This document shows positions 1 through 8,502 of a stretch of DNA of 64,000 bases, in pieces. Below the pieces are notes generated by a model. It did not search any database and was not told where the DNA came from. It saw nothing but the letters and a program-made list of their open reading frames with translations. Within the stretch, counting starts at the first letter, position 1, and each line of letters begins with the position of its first letter. A program made the translations under genes and the position numbers. This DNA is from Polymorphobacter multimanifer (lineage in GTDB: Bacteria; Pseudomonadota; Alphaproteobacteria; Sphingomonadales; Sphingomonadaceae), in contig NZ_JACIIV010000002.1 in the NCBI RefSeq assembly GCF_014205635.1, forward strand, positions 1 through 64,000, given 5' to 3'.

Positions 1-54
1 GAGGCCGAACTGGCCTTCTATGCAAACCTCAAGAAACTCGATATCGCCGCCTGA
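1..54 (+). CDS. C-terminal end of an unidentified protein (cut by window edge)
   Basis: An open frame runs from the window edge to a TGA and encodes the last 17 residues of a protein, ending KKLDIAA. Too little is present to name it. It stops 7 bp before the open part of a headless TonB-receptor fragment, so it probably belongs to whatever DNA replaced the front of that receptor, possibly a mobile element. That origin is inference. Confidence 0.35.
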   Translation, partial: EAELAFYANLKKLDIAA

Positions 55-61
55 CATTTGA

Positions 62-406
62 ACCGCCCACCCTCCGGTAAACCCGGGGCAGTTCAGCATC
101 GACTACCGTTTACGCTACGTCGGCAATCAATTGCAGAACGGCGTGCTTGCCGAAGAGGTCTATTCCGTAGGAGGCAATCCGCCGCTCAATCCCGATGTCG
201 TAAGCCCTCTTACGACGGGATCGGCATTCTATCATGCGGTCGCGCTCAGGTTCTCTGTCGCCGACCGGTTCACGTTTCGCCTGTCAGTCGACAACCTGTT
301 TGACCGAAAGCCCCCTCCAAGTGTGACGGGATCAGCCGATCAAAATCAAGGAGGTTACGATGTTGTCGGCCGCTACCTGAGCGCCGGTATCACGGCGCGA
401 TTCTAA
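62..406 (+). pseudogene. TonB-dependent receptor, C-terminal fragment only
   Basis: The frame is open from just after an in-frame TGA (59-61) to a TAA and encodes about 114 residues. It reads like the last beta strands of a TonB-dependent outer-membrane receptor: NPGQFSIDYRLRY, then FRLSVDNLFDRK, ending in the barrel-type terminus GITARF. The plug and most of the barrel, normally 550 or more residues, are missing, and no start codon with a ribosome site precedes the conserved part. It is best treated as a decayed gene cut at its 5' side near the window edge. An intact receptor of a different type follows 24 bp later. Confidence 0.65.
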
Positions 407-430
407 GGCAGTGCGAAAAAGAGCTGGCCG

Positions 431-2434
431 GTGAAAGTGCTCTACAATCTGGAAATCAAAGCGACTGCAATCGCCGCTGCACTGCTGATGGGGGTCGGAC
501 CGGCGATGGCGCAGACATCTCCGGCGAGCGCCTTGCCAAGCCCGTCCGTTCCCCCGGCACCGCCTGCCGGGCGGGAGTCGGGCCGAACGGGCGAAAATGC
601 CGTCACCCAAGCCGAAGATGCGTTCGGTTTTAGTGTCGGCCGTGAAAGCCTGGGGCTGTATTCGGCGGGCAACGTACGCGGCTTTTCGCCATTCGCTGCC
701 GGGAACGTGCGGATCGAGGGGCTGTATTTCGATCCATTCCTGACGCTCATCCTGCGCTTGCGGCAATCGACCTCGATCCGAGTCGGCCTGTCGGCGCAAG
801 GCTATCCCTTCCCATCGCCCACTGGCATCGTCGATTACGCATTCCGCAAACCCGGCGACGAGGCATCGCTGTCGACATTGGTTAGTGCCGATAGCTACGG
901 AAACGTCGGGCTGGAAGCCGATGCGGTTGTACCGATCGCGCCGGGGCTAAGCCTGGGGCTGGGCGCACAAGGATCGCGCAGCGACTTCTACAACGGCACG
1001 ACGAGCTGGTCGCATAACCAAGGGATATCGCTACGCTGGCGACCAACCGACGCGATCGAAATCCTGCCATTCTGGGCGCGAAGCCAAGTCTATGACGACG
1101 AAGCTGGGCCGACCTACATACCAGCAGGCCCATACTTACCGCCCAAGGTGCAGCGTCGCCGCTTCGATGGTCCGCGATGGTCAGATTATGACAGTGTCGC
1201 CGGGCTACAAGGCTTGCTCCTCTCGATCGCGCCCGCATCGAATTGGCTGGTGCGCGCCGGCCTGTTTCGCTCACTTTATGACGACCGATCGACGTTTGCG
1301 AATCTACTCACAGACGTGACGCCGGAAGGCGCCGCGAACCGGCTCATCATAGCCGATCCGCGAAGTCGGTTCGTTTCGGTAAGTGGTGAGTTGCGCGTAA
1401 CACGGAGCGTCACTGAAGGTCCGCGCCTTCATGTCATCCACCTGAGTGCCCGGGGCCGCGATCGGCGGCAACGCTATTCCGGCTCGGCATTCATCGACTA
1501 CGGAGCGACCCGGCTAGGCGAGCGGTTCGAGCCCGCTGAGCCGGATTTCGACTTCACCGATCAGACGCGCGACCGCGTGCGGCAATGGACAGGAGGAGTT
1601 GCGTATGAAGGCCGCTGGCGCGGGGTGGGCGAACTGAGCTTCGGCGTGTCGAAGACCAACTATACCAAGCGATTCGAGCTGCCCGGTGCTGCGGCGCTCG
1701 AAACGCGCTCGCGGCCATGGCTCTACAACGTCACCGCCGCTGGCTTTCTCGGGCCGCGTCTAACCGTCTATGCCGACTATGCACGAGGGTTGGAAGAAAG
1801 TGGGGTCGCCCCCGACAACGCCGCCAACCGCAATCAGCCGCTGCCCGCCATCCTGACCAGTCAAGTCGATGCTGGCTTTCGCTATAGCCTGACCAATAAA
1901 GTGAAGCTGATCGCGGGCGTGTTTGATCTGCGAAAGCCTTATTACAACCTCGATGCCGATAATCGTTTCTATTTGCTGGGCAATATCGTTAGCCGCGGCG
2001 TCGAGATGTCGGTCGCTGGTGCGATCACGCCTCGGCTAAACGTGGTGGCGGGCGGCGTGCTGCTGCGGCCCCGCGTGACGGGCGAGGGTGTGGGGCTTGG
2101 CCGCGTCGGGGAGCGGCCTGTCGGGTTGGCGGCTCGTTCCTTTGACTTCAATGCCGATTGGCGGCCGCCCATTCTCGACGGACTTTCGGTCGATATCGGA
2201 GTGTCGCATACCGGCTCGATCATCGCGACGCGCAACAACCTTGTTTCCATTCCGTCGCGCACATTGGTCGACCTGGGCGCGCGCTACCGGTTCAAGCTGA
2301 GCGGAAAAGATGCGACAATCCGCGCTCAGGTGAACAATGTCGGCAACGTCTACGGGTTCGATCTACGTGGCGCTGGTGCCTATGACATCATCGCCGGGCG
2401 CGTCGCCTCAGCCTATCTGACGGTCGATTTCTGA
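431..2434 (+). CDS. TonB-dependent outer-membrane receptor
   Basis: The 667-residue protein starts at GTG with a signal peptide (residues 1-28, hydrophobic core followed by AMA-Q). A proline-rich linker comes next, then a short plug-like region (SAGNVRGFSPFAAGNVRIEG, about 78-97) and a long beta-barrel with repeated aromatic strands. The last residue is phenylalanine (YLTVDF), the usual outer-membrane assembly signal. Such receptors import metal chelates or other large nutrients using TonB-ExbBD energy. The substrate cannot be read from sequence. A MerC-type gene follows 28 bp downstream and a methyltransferase after it, which hints at a metal-related role; this is inference. The ribosome site before the GTG is weak. 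Confidence 0.8.
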   Translation: MKVLYNLEIKATAIAAALLMGVGPAMAQTSPASALPSPSVPPAPPAGRESGRTGENAVTQAEDAFGFSVGRESLGLYSAGNVRGFSPFAAGNVRIEGLYFDPFLTLILRLRQSTSIRVGLSAQGYPFPSPTGIVDYAFRKPGDEASLSTLVSADSYGNVGLEADAVVPIAPGLSLGLGAQGSRSDFYNGTTSWSHNQGISLRWRPTDAIEILPFWARSQVYDDEAGPTYIPAGPYLPPKVQRRRFDGPRWSDYDSVAGLQGLLLSIAPASNWLVRAGLFRSLYDDRSTFANLLTDVTPEGAANRLIIADPRSRFVSVSGELRVTRSVTEGPRLHVIHLSARGRDRRQRYSGSAFIDYGATRLGERFEPAEPDFDFTDQTRDRVRQWTGGVAYEGRWRGVGELSFGVSKTNYTKRFELPGAAALETRSRPWLYNVTAAGFLGPRLTVYADYARGLEESGVAPDNAANRNQPLPAILTSQVDAGFRYSLTNKVKLIAGVFDLRKPYYNLDADNRFYLLGNIVSRGVEMSVAGAITPRLNVVAGGVLLRPRVTGEGVGLGRVGERPVGLAARSFDFNADWRPPILDGLSVDIGVSHTGSIIATRNNLVSIPSRTLVDLGARYRFKLSGKDATIRAQVNNVGNVYGFDLRGAGAYDIIAGRVASAYLTVDF

Positions 2435-2462
2435 TGGTGAAGGCAGCCCTCCGGTTGCGGCG

Positions 2463-2849
2463 ATGATGACTGTACGGCGATTTAGCGTGATCGACGCTGC
2501 CGATCGTCTTGCGTTGGTGACCTCTGCCGCGTGCCTGATCCACTGCCTGGCGCTGCCGCTGCTGTTCGCGGCGCTGCCGATCCTCTCTCACGTCCTTTAT
2601 CTTCCGGAATCTTTCCACCTGTGGATGGTCGCGGTGGCGGTGCCGACATCTGCTTATGCGCTGCTCAAGGGCAGGCGAAGACATCTCAACTCGACTATTG
2701 TTTTCGGCGTCGTCGGGCTCAGTCTGCTGGTGATCGGAACGACGATAGCCGGAGAAACGCGCTACGAAGTTCCCATTACAGTGGTGGGTGCGGTGATCTT
2801 GTCGATTGCGCATGTCCTGAATTGGCGACGCAGGCATGGCAAAGCGTGA
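2463..2849 (+). CDS. MerC-family membrane protein
   Basis: The 128-residue protein has about four hydrophobic segments and an early cysteine/histidine motif in the first helix (AACLIHCLALPLL, residues 23-35). This matches the MerC family of inner-membrane mercury-transport proteins and their chromosomal relatives. No merR, merT, merP or merA gene is nearby, so a mercury-resistance operon is not indicated. Related genes beside TonB receptors are thought to take part in metal uptake or handling. It sits between the receptor and a methyltransferase on the same strand, probably in one transcript. Confidence 0.7.
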   Translation: MMTVRRFSVIDAADRLALVTSAACLIHCLALPLLFAALPILSHVLYLPESFHLWMVAVAVPTSAYALLKGRRRHLNSTIVFGVVGLSLLVIGTTIAGETRYEVPITVVGAVILSIAHVLNWRRRHGKA

Positions 2850-2865
2850 ATTACGGAGCATCGAA

Positions 2866-3645
2866 ATGCGAGAGTTCGAGAACCCCGACCATTGGGATAT
2901 GGCCGCCCTGCATTACGAGAAAACAGCGCATCCGTTCACCGCGCGATATGCCGAATTTGCACTCGGGCGTGTAGCTCTGACCGCCGACAGCCGCGTGCTC
3001 GACGTGGCGGCCGGAACCGGGGCGCTGGCGCTGGCAGCGGGGCGATTAGGCGCGCAGGTGCTCGCGACTGACTTCTCAGCCGGCATGGTCGCCCGCATCG
3101 CCGCAGCGGCGATGCCCAACGTCGAGGCGCGGGTGATGGATGGACAGGCGCTCGATCTGCCGGACGCCAGCTTTGATGCGGTTTTCTCGATCTTCGGCGT
3201 CATCATGTTTCCCGACTGGCGCAAGGGTCTCGCGGAAATGGCGAGGGTTACGCGCCTTGGGGGGTGTGGCGTGGTCGCCACGTGGCAGGATCATGGTGCC
3301 GCGACATTCCTGCTTTTGGGTCAAATTCGTCGTAAACTGTTTCCCGAGCGCGTCGGACTGACGATGCCCGAGGGGGTCAAGGCGCTTAGCGACCCGGGGG
3401 ATTTCGCGCGCGAGCTGGTCGCGGCTGGGTTCCGCGCCCCGCAAATCGAGGAAGTGACATTCGACTTCAACCTCGATGTTGCGGCGCTCGCCGAGCCTGA
3501 CACGCTGTTCGGCATGTCGCCTGATTGGGCTAGCCTGAAAGATGCGGACAAAGCGGCAGTGATCGACGAGGTGCGGCGAATGGCTGGCGATCAATCAAAC
3601 CTGCCAATCCCCTCGACCGCGCTTATTGCCATTGCGCTTCGCTGA
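2866..3645 (+). CDS. class I SAM-dependent methyltransferase
   Basis: The 259-residue protein has a Rossmann-type SAM-binding core: motif I is VLDVAAGTGALALAAG, followed by an acidic loop (LATDFSAGMV) and motif IV (FDAVFSIFGVIMFPDW). It resembles UbiE/Methyltransf_11 enzymes; the substrate is unknown. I chose ATG at 2866 because GGAG lies 7 bases upstream. An in-frame ATG at 2836 would overlap the MerC gene and lacks a comparable site. It is the last gene of the receptor-MerC transcript. Confidence 0.75.
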   Translation: MREFENPDHWDMAALHYEKTAHPFTARYAEFALGRVALTADSRVLDVAAGTGALALAAGRLGAQVLATDFSAGMVARIAAAAMPNVEARVMDGQALDLPDASFDAVFSIFGVIMFPDWRKGLAEMARVTRLGGCGVVATWQDHGAATFLLLGQIRRKLFPERVGLTMPEGVKALSDPGDFARELVAAGFRAPQIEEVTFDFNLDVAALAEPDTLFGMSPDWASLKDADKAAVIDEVRRMAGDQSNLPIPSTALIAIALR

Positions 3646-3761
3646 ACCGTAAGGGTCAAAAAAAAGGTTGTCACCCGAACTAGATTACGGCTTTCGTATT
3701 GCATGCCTGTCAACTGCCTAGGAACTCTTTACCCCTAGTGGACAACTGGCTGGGACTGCGA

Positions 3762-5849
3762 TCATAACCCCAATCCCCGGCTTCGCCCGAGCGTCCAGTC
3801 GATGCCGCCGCCGGGCATCGGGATGCCGTCAACCTGCTGGCCGAGGCGTTTGGCGAGCGTGTCGTTCCACGGGACGAGTTGGAACCCCAGGCCGTTATCG
3901 ATCATGGCAAACCGCCCGCTGCTGAGTTGGGCCTGCCCGACGAGCTTGCCCGATACACGGTCGCCAGTTCCGGTCGGCTGCCAGTCGAGTCCGCGTTCCG
4001 CCGCGAACTTCTTCCCCGAGCGATTGACCTCGGCGCTTTCCAGTTGCGCGATCAGGTCGTTGGGCGCGCGGAACTGTCCACCGCCAAGGTCCCGGGCATA
4101 GCCCATGTCGGCGAGCGTCTGCTTGCGAGCCTCCCAGGCCTTCCGCACGTCGCCGCCGAAGCCGGAGTGAGGCATGGTCTCGCGTCCGCTGCCGAGCATG
4201 GCTCGATCAAGCCAGGTCGCGCCTTCATGGCGCACCTGCCGGTCGAGCGGAAGGTGGGAGAGTTCTGCGATGCGCGGGCCGTTACCGAACCGCTGGCGAT
4301 CATAGGCGAGGCCGCGTTCGGGCAGGTCGGCGGGGATGGTCCAGTGTTCGGAATGAATGCGCTCAACGATCCCCGCTCGCCGCAGCGCCTCCAGGCGGCG
4401 CACATGGCTGCGGACATACGCGTCCGCATCATCGGCTCCGAGCCGTGCCAGCGCCTTTTCACGATGCGCCGCCGGACTGTAGATACCGTTCGCATCGGTC
4501 GCTGCCAGGATGTTGCGATCGGCTGCGCGCGGCGTGCTCGGCGGCGGTTCAACGGCCACTATGCTGCCGCGCCCGATGTCTTCGGCACTGTTCGCTGGAA
4601 CCTCAAGGTGATGAACGCGCCCGTCCACGCCGTCGATGGTCAGCCCGATCCGGTCGCCCAACTCGTCGCCGCCTAACCCCTTGGCGACAACGCGACCGAC
4701 AATGCGTTCGGTCGGGATGGCGTGATGGACGTTGTAGCTGGAGGCCGCTCGATATTGCGCGACGCCTTCGCGTTCGAGCGCCTGATGCATCGTCTTGATG
4801 ATGTCGCCGCGCGTGCCCAGCTCGCGGAGGATCGGCTCGGCGCGGGCCGATATCGTCCAGACTCCCGGCGTGTGTTCGGTCGCCAGTCCCATGCGCTCCA
4901 GCTTGCGCGCACGGTCGATCAGCAGCGCCCGGTTTTGCCGGGCGGTCTCAACCATCTCCTTGTCGGGTCGCAGATCGGAGAACTCGTTGCGCTCCTGCGA
5001 AGCGATCAGCATCCGGTCGAGCCGCGTAAAGCGTTCGGCATCGACCTCGCGCTCAAGCTGCTGGCTGACCTCCTGCTCGGTCTGACGGCCCAGCTCCAGG
5101 GTGACGATCTCGCTCGCCCGCTCGCGGATGCCGTGGGCGATGTAATCGCCTGCGATGTTGAGCATCTTGCCGTCGTCGGTGACGCCACGCATCAGGATAT
5201 GGGTGTGCGGGTGGCCGGTGTTGTGGTGATCGACCGCGATCCAGTCGAGTTTGGTGCCAAGGTCCGCCTCCATCTGCGTCATCAGGTCGCGCGTGGTCTG
5301 GCGAAGGTCGGACAGCTCGACGCCTTCCTCTGCCGACACAATGAAGCGGAACTGATGGCGGTCCTCGCGGCCCCGATCAAGGAACGCCGGACCATCGGCA
5401 ATATCCTTGTCGGCGGAATAGACCTGGCCCTTCTCACCGTCGCGAGTCACGCCATCGCGCTCCAGGTAACGCAAATGCGCGTCCACCGCCTTGCGGCTGA
5501 CGAACTGCCGTCCGCGCGTGGCACCGCGCTGCGGATTGAGCTTCACCACACGGGCCTTCACCGCCACCCGGCGCGAGCGGGTGCGGACGCCACGCCCGTC
5601 CCGACTCCACCCGTTCTGGCCTTTCAAACCCGCTGCGACCTGAGCGCCCCGTCCGCGCGCGTTGAACCGCCCGCTTCCCTTCCCCGTTCCGGCCAACCTG
5701 TTCGGATTGCCGCCCGCCCGGCGGATGGCCTGATGCACCTCGCCGATGAAGGTCTTGGGACGCTGCCGCACCACCCTTGGCAACCGGCTTGCCCCCCGGT
5801 CGCGGACCTTGCCGGGACGGATACGGAATCGGTCGTCATCGTTCGCCAT
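3762..5849 (-). CDS. VirD2-like relaxase with DUF3363-type C-terminus
   Basis: The 695-residue protein has a basic N-terminus (MANDDDRFRIRPGKVRDRG) and the HUH-relaxase metal motif DHHNTGHPHTH at about residues 207-217. The long C-terminal half has the composition of DUF3363 relaxases found on integrative and mobilizable elements. Relaxases nick one strand at oriT, stay bound through a tyrosine and lead the DNA through a type IV channel. No coupling protein, VirB/Tra gene or recognisable oriT lies nearby, so this is an orphan relaxase of a mobilizable or decayed element. The frame remains open for 59 codons upstream of the chosen ATG, but that extension has no relaxase features. Confidence 0.85.
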   Translation of the reverse strand: MANDDDRFRIRPGKVRDRGASRLPRVVRQRPKTFIGEVHQAIRRAGGNPNRLAGTGKGSGRFNARGRGAQVAAGLKGQNGWSRDGRGVRTRSRRVAVKARVVKLNPQRGATRGRQFVSRKAVDAHLRYLERDGVTRDGEKGQVYSADKDIADGPAFLDRGREDRHQFRFIVSAEEGVELSDLRQTTRDLMTQMEADLGTKLDWIAVDHHNTGHPHTHILMRGVTDDGKMLNIAGDYIAHGIRERASEIVTLELGRQTEQEVSQQLEREVDAERFTRLDRMLIASQERNEFSDLRPDKEMVETARQNRALLIDRARKLERMGLATEHTPGVWTISARAEPILRELGTRGDIIKTMHQALEREGVAQYRAASSYNVHHAIPTERIVGRVVAKGLGGDELGDRIGLTIDGVDGRVHHLEVPANSAEDIGRGSIVAVEPPPSTPRAADRNILAATDANGIYSPAAHREKALARLGADDADAYVRSHVRRLEALRRAGIVERIHSEHWTIPADLPERGLAYDRQRFGNGPRIAELSHLPLDRQVRHEGATWLDRAMLGSGRETMPHSGFGGDVRKAWEARKQTLADMGYARDLGGGQFRAPNDLIAQLESAEVNRSGKKFAAERGLDWQPTGTGDRVSGKLVGQAQLSSGRFAMIDNGLGFQLVPWNDTLAKRLGQQVDGIPMPGGGIDWTLGRSRGLGL

Positions 5850-6696
5850 GACGTGACGATTGAGGGCTGGATTTACCCGCGCAAGACAGCAAATCGAGGC
5901 GTAGGGCCGTGGCGTAGAAAGACTTGCAAACGGCGGGAAACGGCGGGACTGGATTTCGCGCACATCGTCGATTGTGCATGTCGAAGCATTGATAACAAAC
6001 GAGAAAATGGCTTGAGTGCCACCCATGCACCGCGTTAACAGTGCCGCGCGACGCCAAAAAACAATGTGCAGACAAACACTTAGGAACGAAGTTCCGGCAG
6101 CGAGGAATCTCGCTTTATCTTGCCGTCATCTTCCTTCCCCTCACTCTGCCATTCACGACCATTGATTCCGCCGATCTTACTACTACGCTAAACTACGATA
6201 ATGCGCCAGCTCGAGCCGTTGATTCGCCGGATTGTGACAAAACGATTGCGCGAGCGCAGCGCAGTAACTGTGCAGCCAAGCCGGCATAGTCGCCTTCCGG
6301 GAATGCCGCCGCGACACTTAATTCAGCGTTGTCGATCTGCAACGGTTTGGACGTCGGCTCGTCCATCGTAATGCCGCTGAATGATCCGGGAACCAGCTTT
6401 ACACACGCGCCCGATTTTACAAAAGTCATCAGGGCGTGACGATGAAAGGCACGCGCGACCACCTTCGGCGACACACCCCGCCGTGAACAAGGCATGTGCT
6501 TGATCGTTGCTGCCGGGACCGAACTCGGGTGTCTACCAAGCTTATGTCGGGAACGGCTGGCAGGTCGCCTTACGGCTCGCCATGCACGAGCAGTCACAAA
6601 ACTTATGCTCGCTTAATGCGTCGCCGCCGCATTCCACCGCGCCGCTTAATGCAGTTCTAAGGCAAACGCTGGGTTCGATCTAACAAAGGCGACCCC
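5850..6696. other. 847-bp gap between relaxase and kdp operon
   Basis: No convincing gene is seen. The gap is richer in A and T than its neighbours and is flanked by relaxase and kdpF starts, so it should hold promoters for both and possibly the relaxase oriT. A small palindrome GGAAC-GAA-GTTCC sits near 6092. Minus-strand codons from 6429 down to 6193 encode 78 residues of unremarkable composition without a ribosome site; I did not call them. Two 10-bp direct repeats just before kdpF are listed separately. Confidence 0.5.
6610..6652 (+). promoter_or_regulatory. paired direct repeat upstream of kdpF, candidate KdpE site
   Basis: CGCTTAATGC occurs at 6610-6619 and again at 6643-6652, exactly 33 bp apart start to start, about three helical turns. 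The repeats lie 45-87 bp before the kdpF start. OmpR-class regulators such as KdpE often bind same-facing repeats in phase, and kdpDE is encoded at the end of this operon, so these are reasonable candidate operators. They do not resemble the known E. coli KdpE box. Confidence 0.4.
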
Positions 6697-6786
6697 ATGC
6701 CCTTCGACCTACTGCTCGGCGCAATCGTTGCCGCGATTGTGCTTGTCTATCTGCTCGCCGTGCTCGCGCGCCCTGAGCGGTATTGA
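6697..6786 (+). CDS. kdpF: KdpF small potassium-ATPase subunit
   Basis: A 29-residue peptide starting [20 protein letters not shown] is almost entirely one transmembrane helix and ends ARPERY. It lies 13 bp before kdpA. KdpF is the usual ~29-residue lipid-like stabiliser of the KdpFABC complex, so length, hydrophobicity, terminal PERY-like motif and position all agree. A purine-rich AAAGG lies about 8 bases before the ATG. Confidence 0.9.
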   Translation: MPFDLLLGAIVAAIVLVYLLAVLARPERY

Positions 6787-6799
6787 GGGAGTGCCAGGC

Positions 6800-8491
6800 A
6801 TGACACTCGCCGGATGGGGCATGATCGTCCTTTTTACCGTTCTCTTCGTGGCGCTGGCCAAGCCCGCCGGAGCATGGCTGCACGCCCTTTATGCACGCGA
6901 GACTTTGCCGCTCGGGAGCATCGAGCGGGGGTTTTATCGCGTCGCGGGTGTTGACCCAAAGGCGGAGCAAAGCTGGGTCGGCTATGCTGTTTCGCTGATG
7001 GTCTTCAACGTCGCGGGGATCGTTTTTCTGTTCGCAATTTTGAAGCTGCAGGGTTTGCTGCCGCTGAACCCGCAAGGCTTCGGCGGTGTCGAAACGCTGC
7101 TCGCATTCAACACTGCCGTCAGCTTCGTCACGAACACAAACTGGCAGAACTACGGCGGGGAAACGACGCTCTCGCACCTATCCCAGATGCTTGGCTTGAC
7201 GGTTCAGAACTTCCTTTCCGCTGCGACCGGGATCGCGGTGGCATTCGCGTTCATTCGGGGTTTCGCGCGTCGGCAGGCAACGGGCATCGGCAACTTCTGG
7301 GTCGATGTGACGCGCGTCACGATCTATCTCCTGCTGCCCGCCTGCATTGTGCTCGCGCTGGTCTATGTCGCGCTCGGCGTGCCACAGACATTCGCGGCGT
7401 CGGTCACCGCGACGACGGTCGAGGGCGCTCAACAGCTTATCGCGCTCGGACCGGTCGCGTCGCAGCTAGCGATCAAGATGCTCGGCACCAACGGGGGCGG
7501 CTTCTTCAACGTCAATTCCGCGCACCCATTCGAAAATCCGTCGGCGCTCGTCAATATGATCCAAATGCTGACGATATTCGTGCTCGGCGCGGGGCTGACA
7601 CTCACGTTTGGCAAGGCGGTCGGCAACGTTCGCCAGGGCTGGGCGCTGCTCGCGGCGATGGTCGTGCTGTTCCTGATTGGCGTCACTGTCGCCTATTGGG
7701 CAGAGGCCGCAGGCAATCCGATTCACCAAGCGCTCGGGCTTGCTGGCGGCAACATGGAAGGCAAGGAGGTTCGGTTCGGGATCGCCGCGACCGTGCTGTT
7801 CGCGGTCGTCACAACCGCTGCGTCCTGCGGCGCGGTCATCGGCATGCACGACAGCTTCATGCCGCTCGGCGGGCTGGTGACGATGTTCAACATACAGCTC
7901 GGTGAGATCGTGGTCGGCGGCGTCGGCACGGGCTTCTACGGAATGCTGATTTACGCCATCCTCGCGGTGTTCATCGCTGGCTTGATGGTCGGGCGAACCC
8001 CTGAATATATCGGCAAGAAGATCGAGGCGCGCGAGATGAAGCTGGCGGTGATCGCCATCGCCATCCTGCCATTGATGATCCTTGGACTGACTGCAATTGC
8101 CAGCGTCACCTCTGCCGGACTGGCGGGTCCGCTCGCCAAGGGGCCGCACGGCTTCAGCGAAATCCTCTACGCGTTCTCGAGCGCCGTTGGGAATAACGGA
8201 TCGGCATTCGGCGGCCTGACAGGCAATACGGCGTTCTACAATCTGCTGCTCGCGCTGGGCATGTTCGTGGGCCGTTTCGGGGTCATCCTACCCGTCCTCG
8301 CGATTGCTGGAGGTCTGGCGGCCAAGCGCCACATCCCGCCCGGCGCGGGTTCGTTCCCGACAACCGGTCTGCTTTGGGTCGGACTGCTCGTCGCGATCAT
8401 CCTGATCGTGGGCGGACTGACGTTCCTGCCCAGCCTCGCGCTCGGCCCGATTGCCGACCAGGCGCAAGTCGCCGCCGGCACCCTTCTTTGA
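6800..8491 (+). CDS. kdpA: KdpA, potassium-binding subunit of the Kdp ATPase
   Basis: The 563-residue integral membrane protein is the channel-like subunit that selects K+ in KdpFABC. It has about ten transmembrane segments and repeated selectivity-loop motifs, including [31 protein letters not shown] and [14 protein letters not shown]. Length matches the family (about 560). The ATG at 6800 is chosen because GAGGGA lies 9 bases upstream and the family starts with a hydrophobic helix ([12 protein letters not shown]). It is part of kdpFAB-barrel-kdpCDE with short gaps. Confidence 0.97.
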   Translation: MTLAGWGMIVLFTVLFVALAKPAGAWLHALYARETLPLGSIERGFYRVAGVDPKAEQSWVGYAVSLMVFNVAGIVFLFAILKLQGLLPLNPQGFGGVETLLAFNTAVSFVTNTNWQNYGGETTLSHLSQMLGLTVQNFLSAATGIAVAFAFIRGFARRQATGIGNFWVDVTRVTIYLLLPACIVLALVYVALGVPQTFAASVTATTVEGAQQLIALGPVASQLAIKMLGTNGGGFFNVNSAHPFENPSALVNMIQMLTIFVLGAGLTLTFGKAVGNVRQGWALLAAMVVLFLIGVTVAYWAEAAGNPIHQALGLAGGNMEGKEVRFGIAATVLFAVVTTAASCGAVIGMHDSFMPLGGLVTMFNIQLGEIVVGGVGTGFYGMLIYAILAVFIAGLMVGRTPEYIGKKIEAREMKLAVIAIAILPLMILGLTAIASVTSAGLAGPLAKGPHGFSEILYAFSSAVGNNGSAFGGLTGNTAFYNLLLALGMFVGRFGVILPVLAIAGGLAAKRHIPPGAGSFPTTGLLWVGLLVAIILIVGGLTFLPSLALGPIADQAQVAAGTLL

Positions 8492-8502
8492 GAGACGCTG
8501 CA

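Noticed and set aside
5850-6026. 59-codon N-terminal extension of the relaxase frame
   Set aside because: It has no relaxase-like content, is cysteine-rich and atypical, and the conserved basic start begins at the ATG at 5849.
6193-6597. Minus-strand reading frame between relaxase and kdp
   Set aside because: No ribosome site at either candidate start, no recognisable family, and no clear coding bias; kept only as a note in the gap entry.
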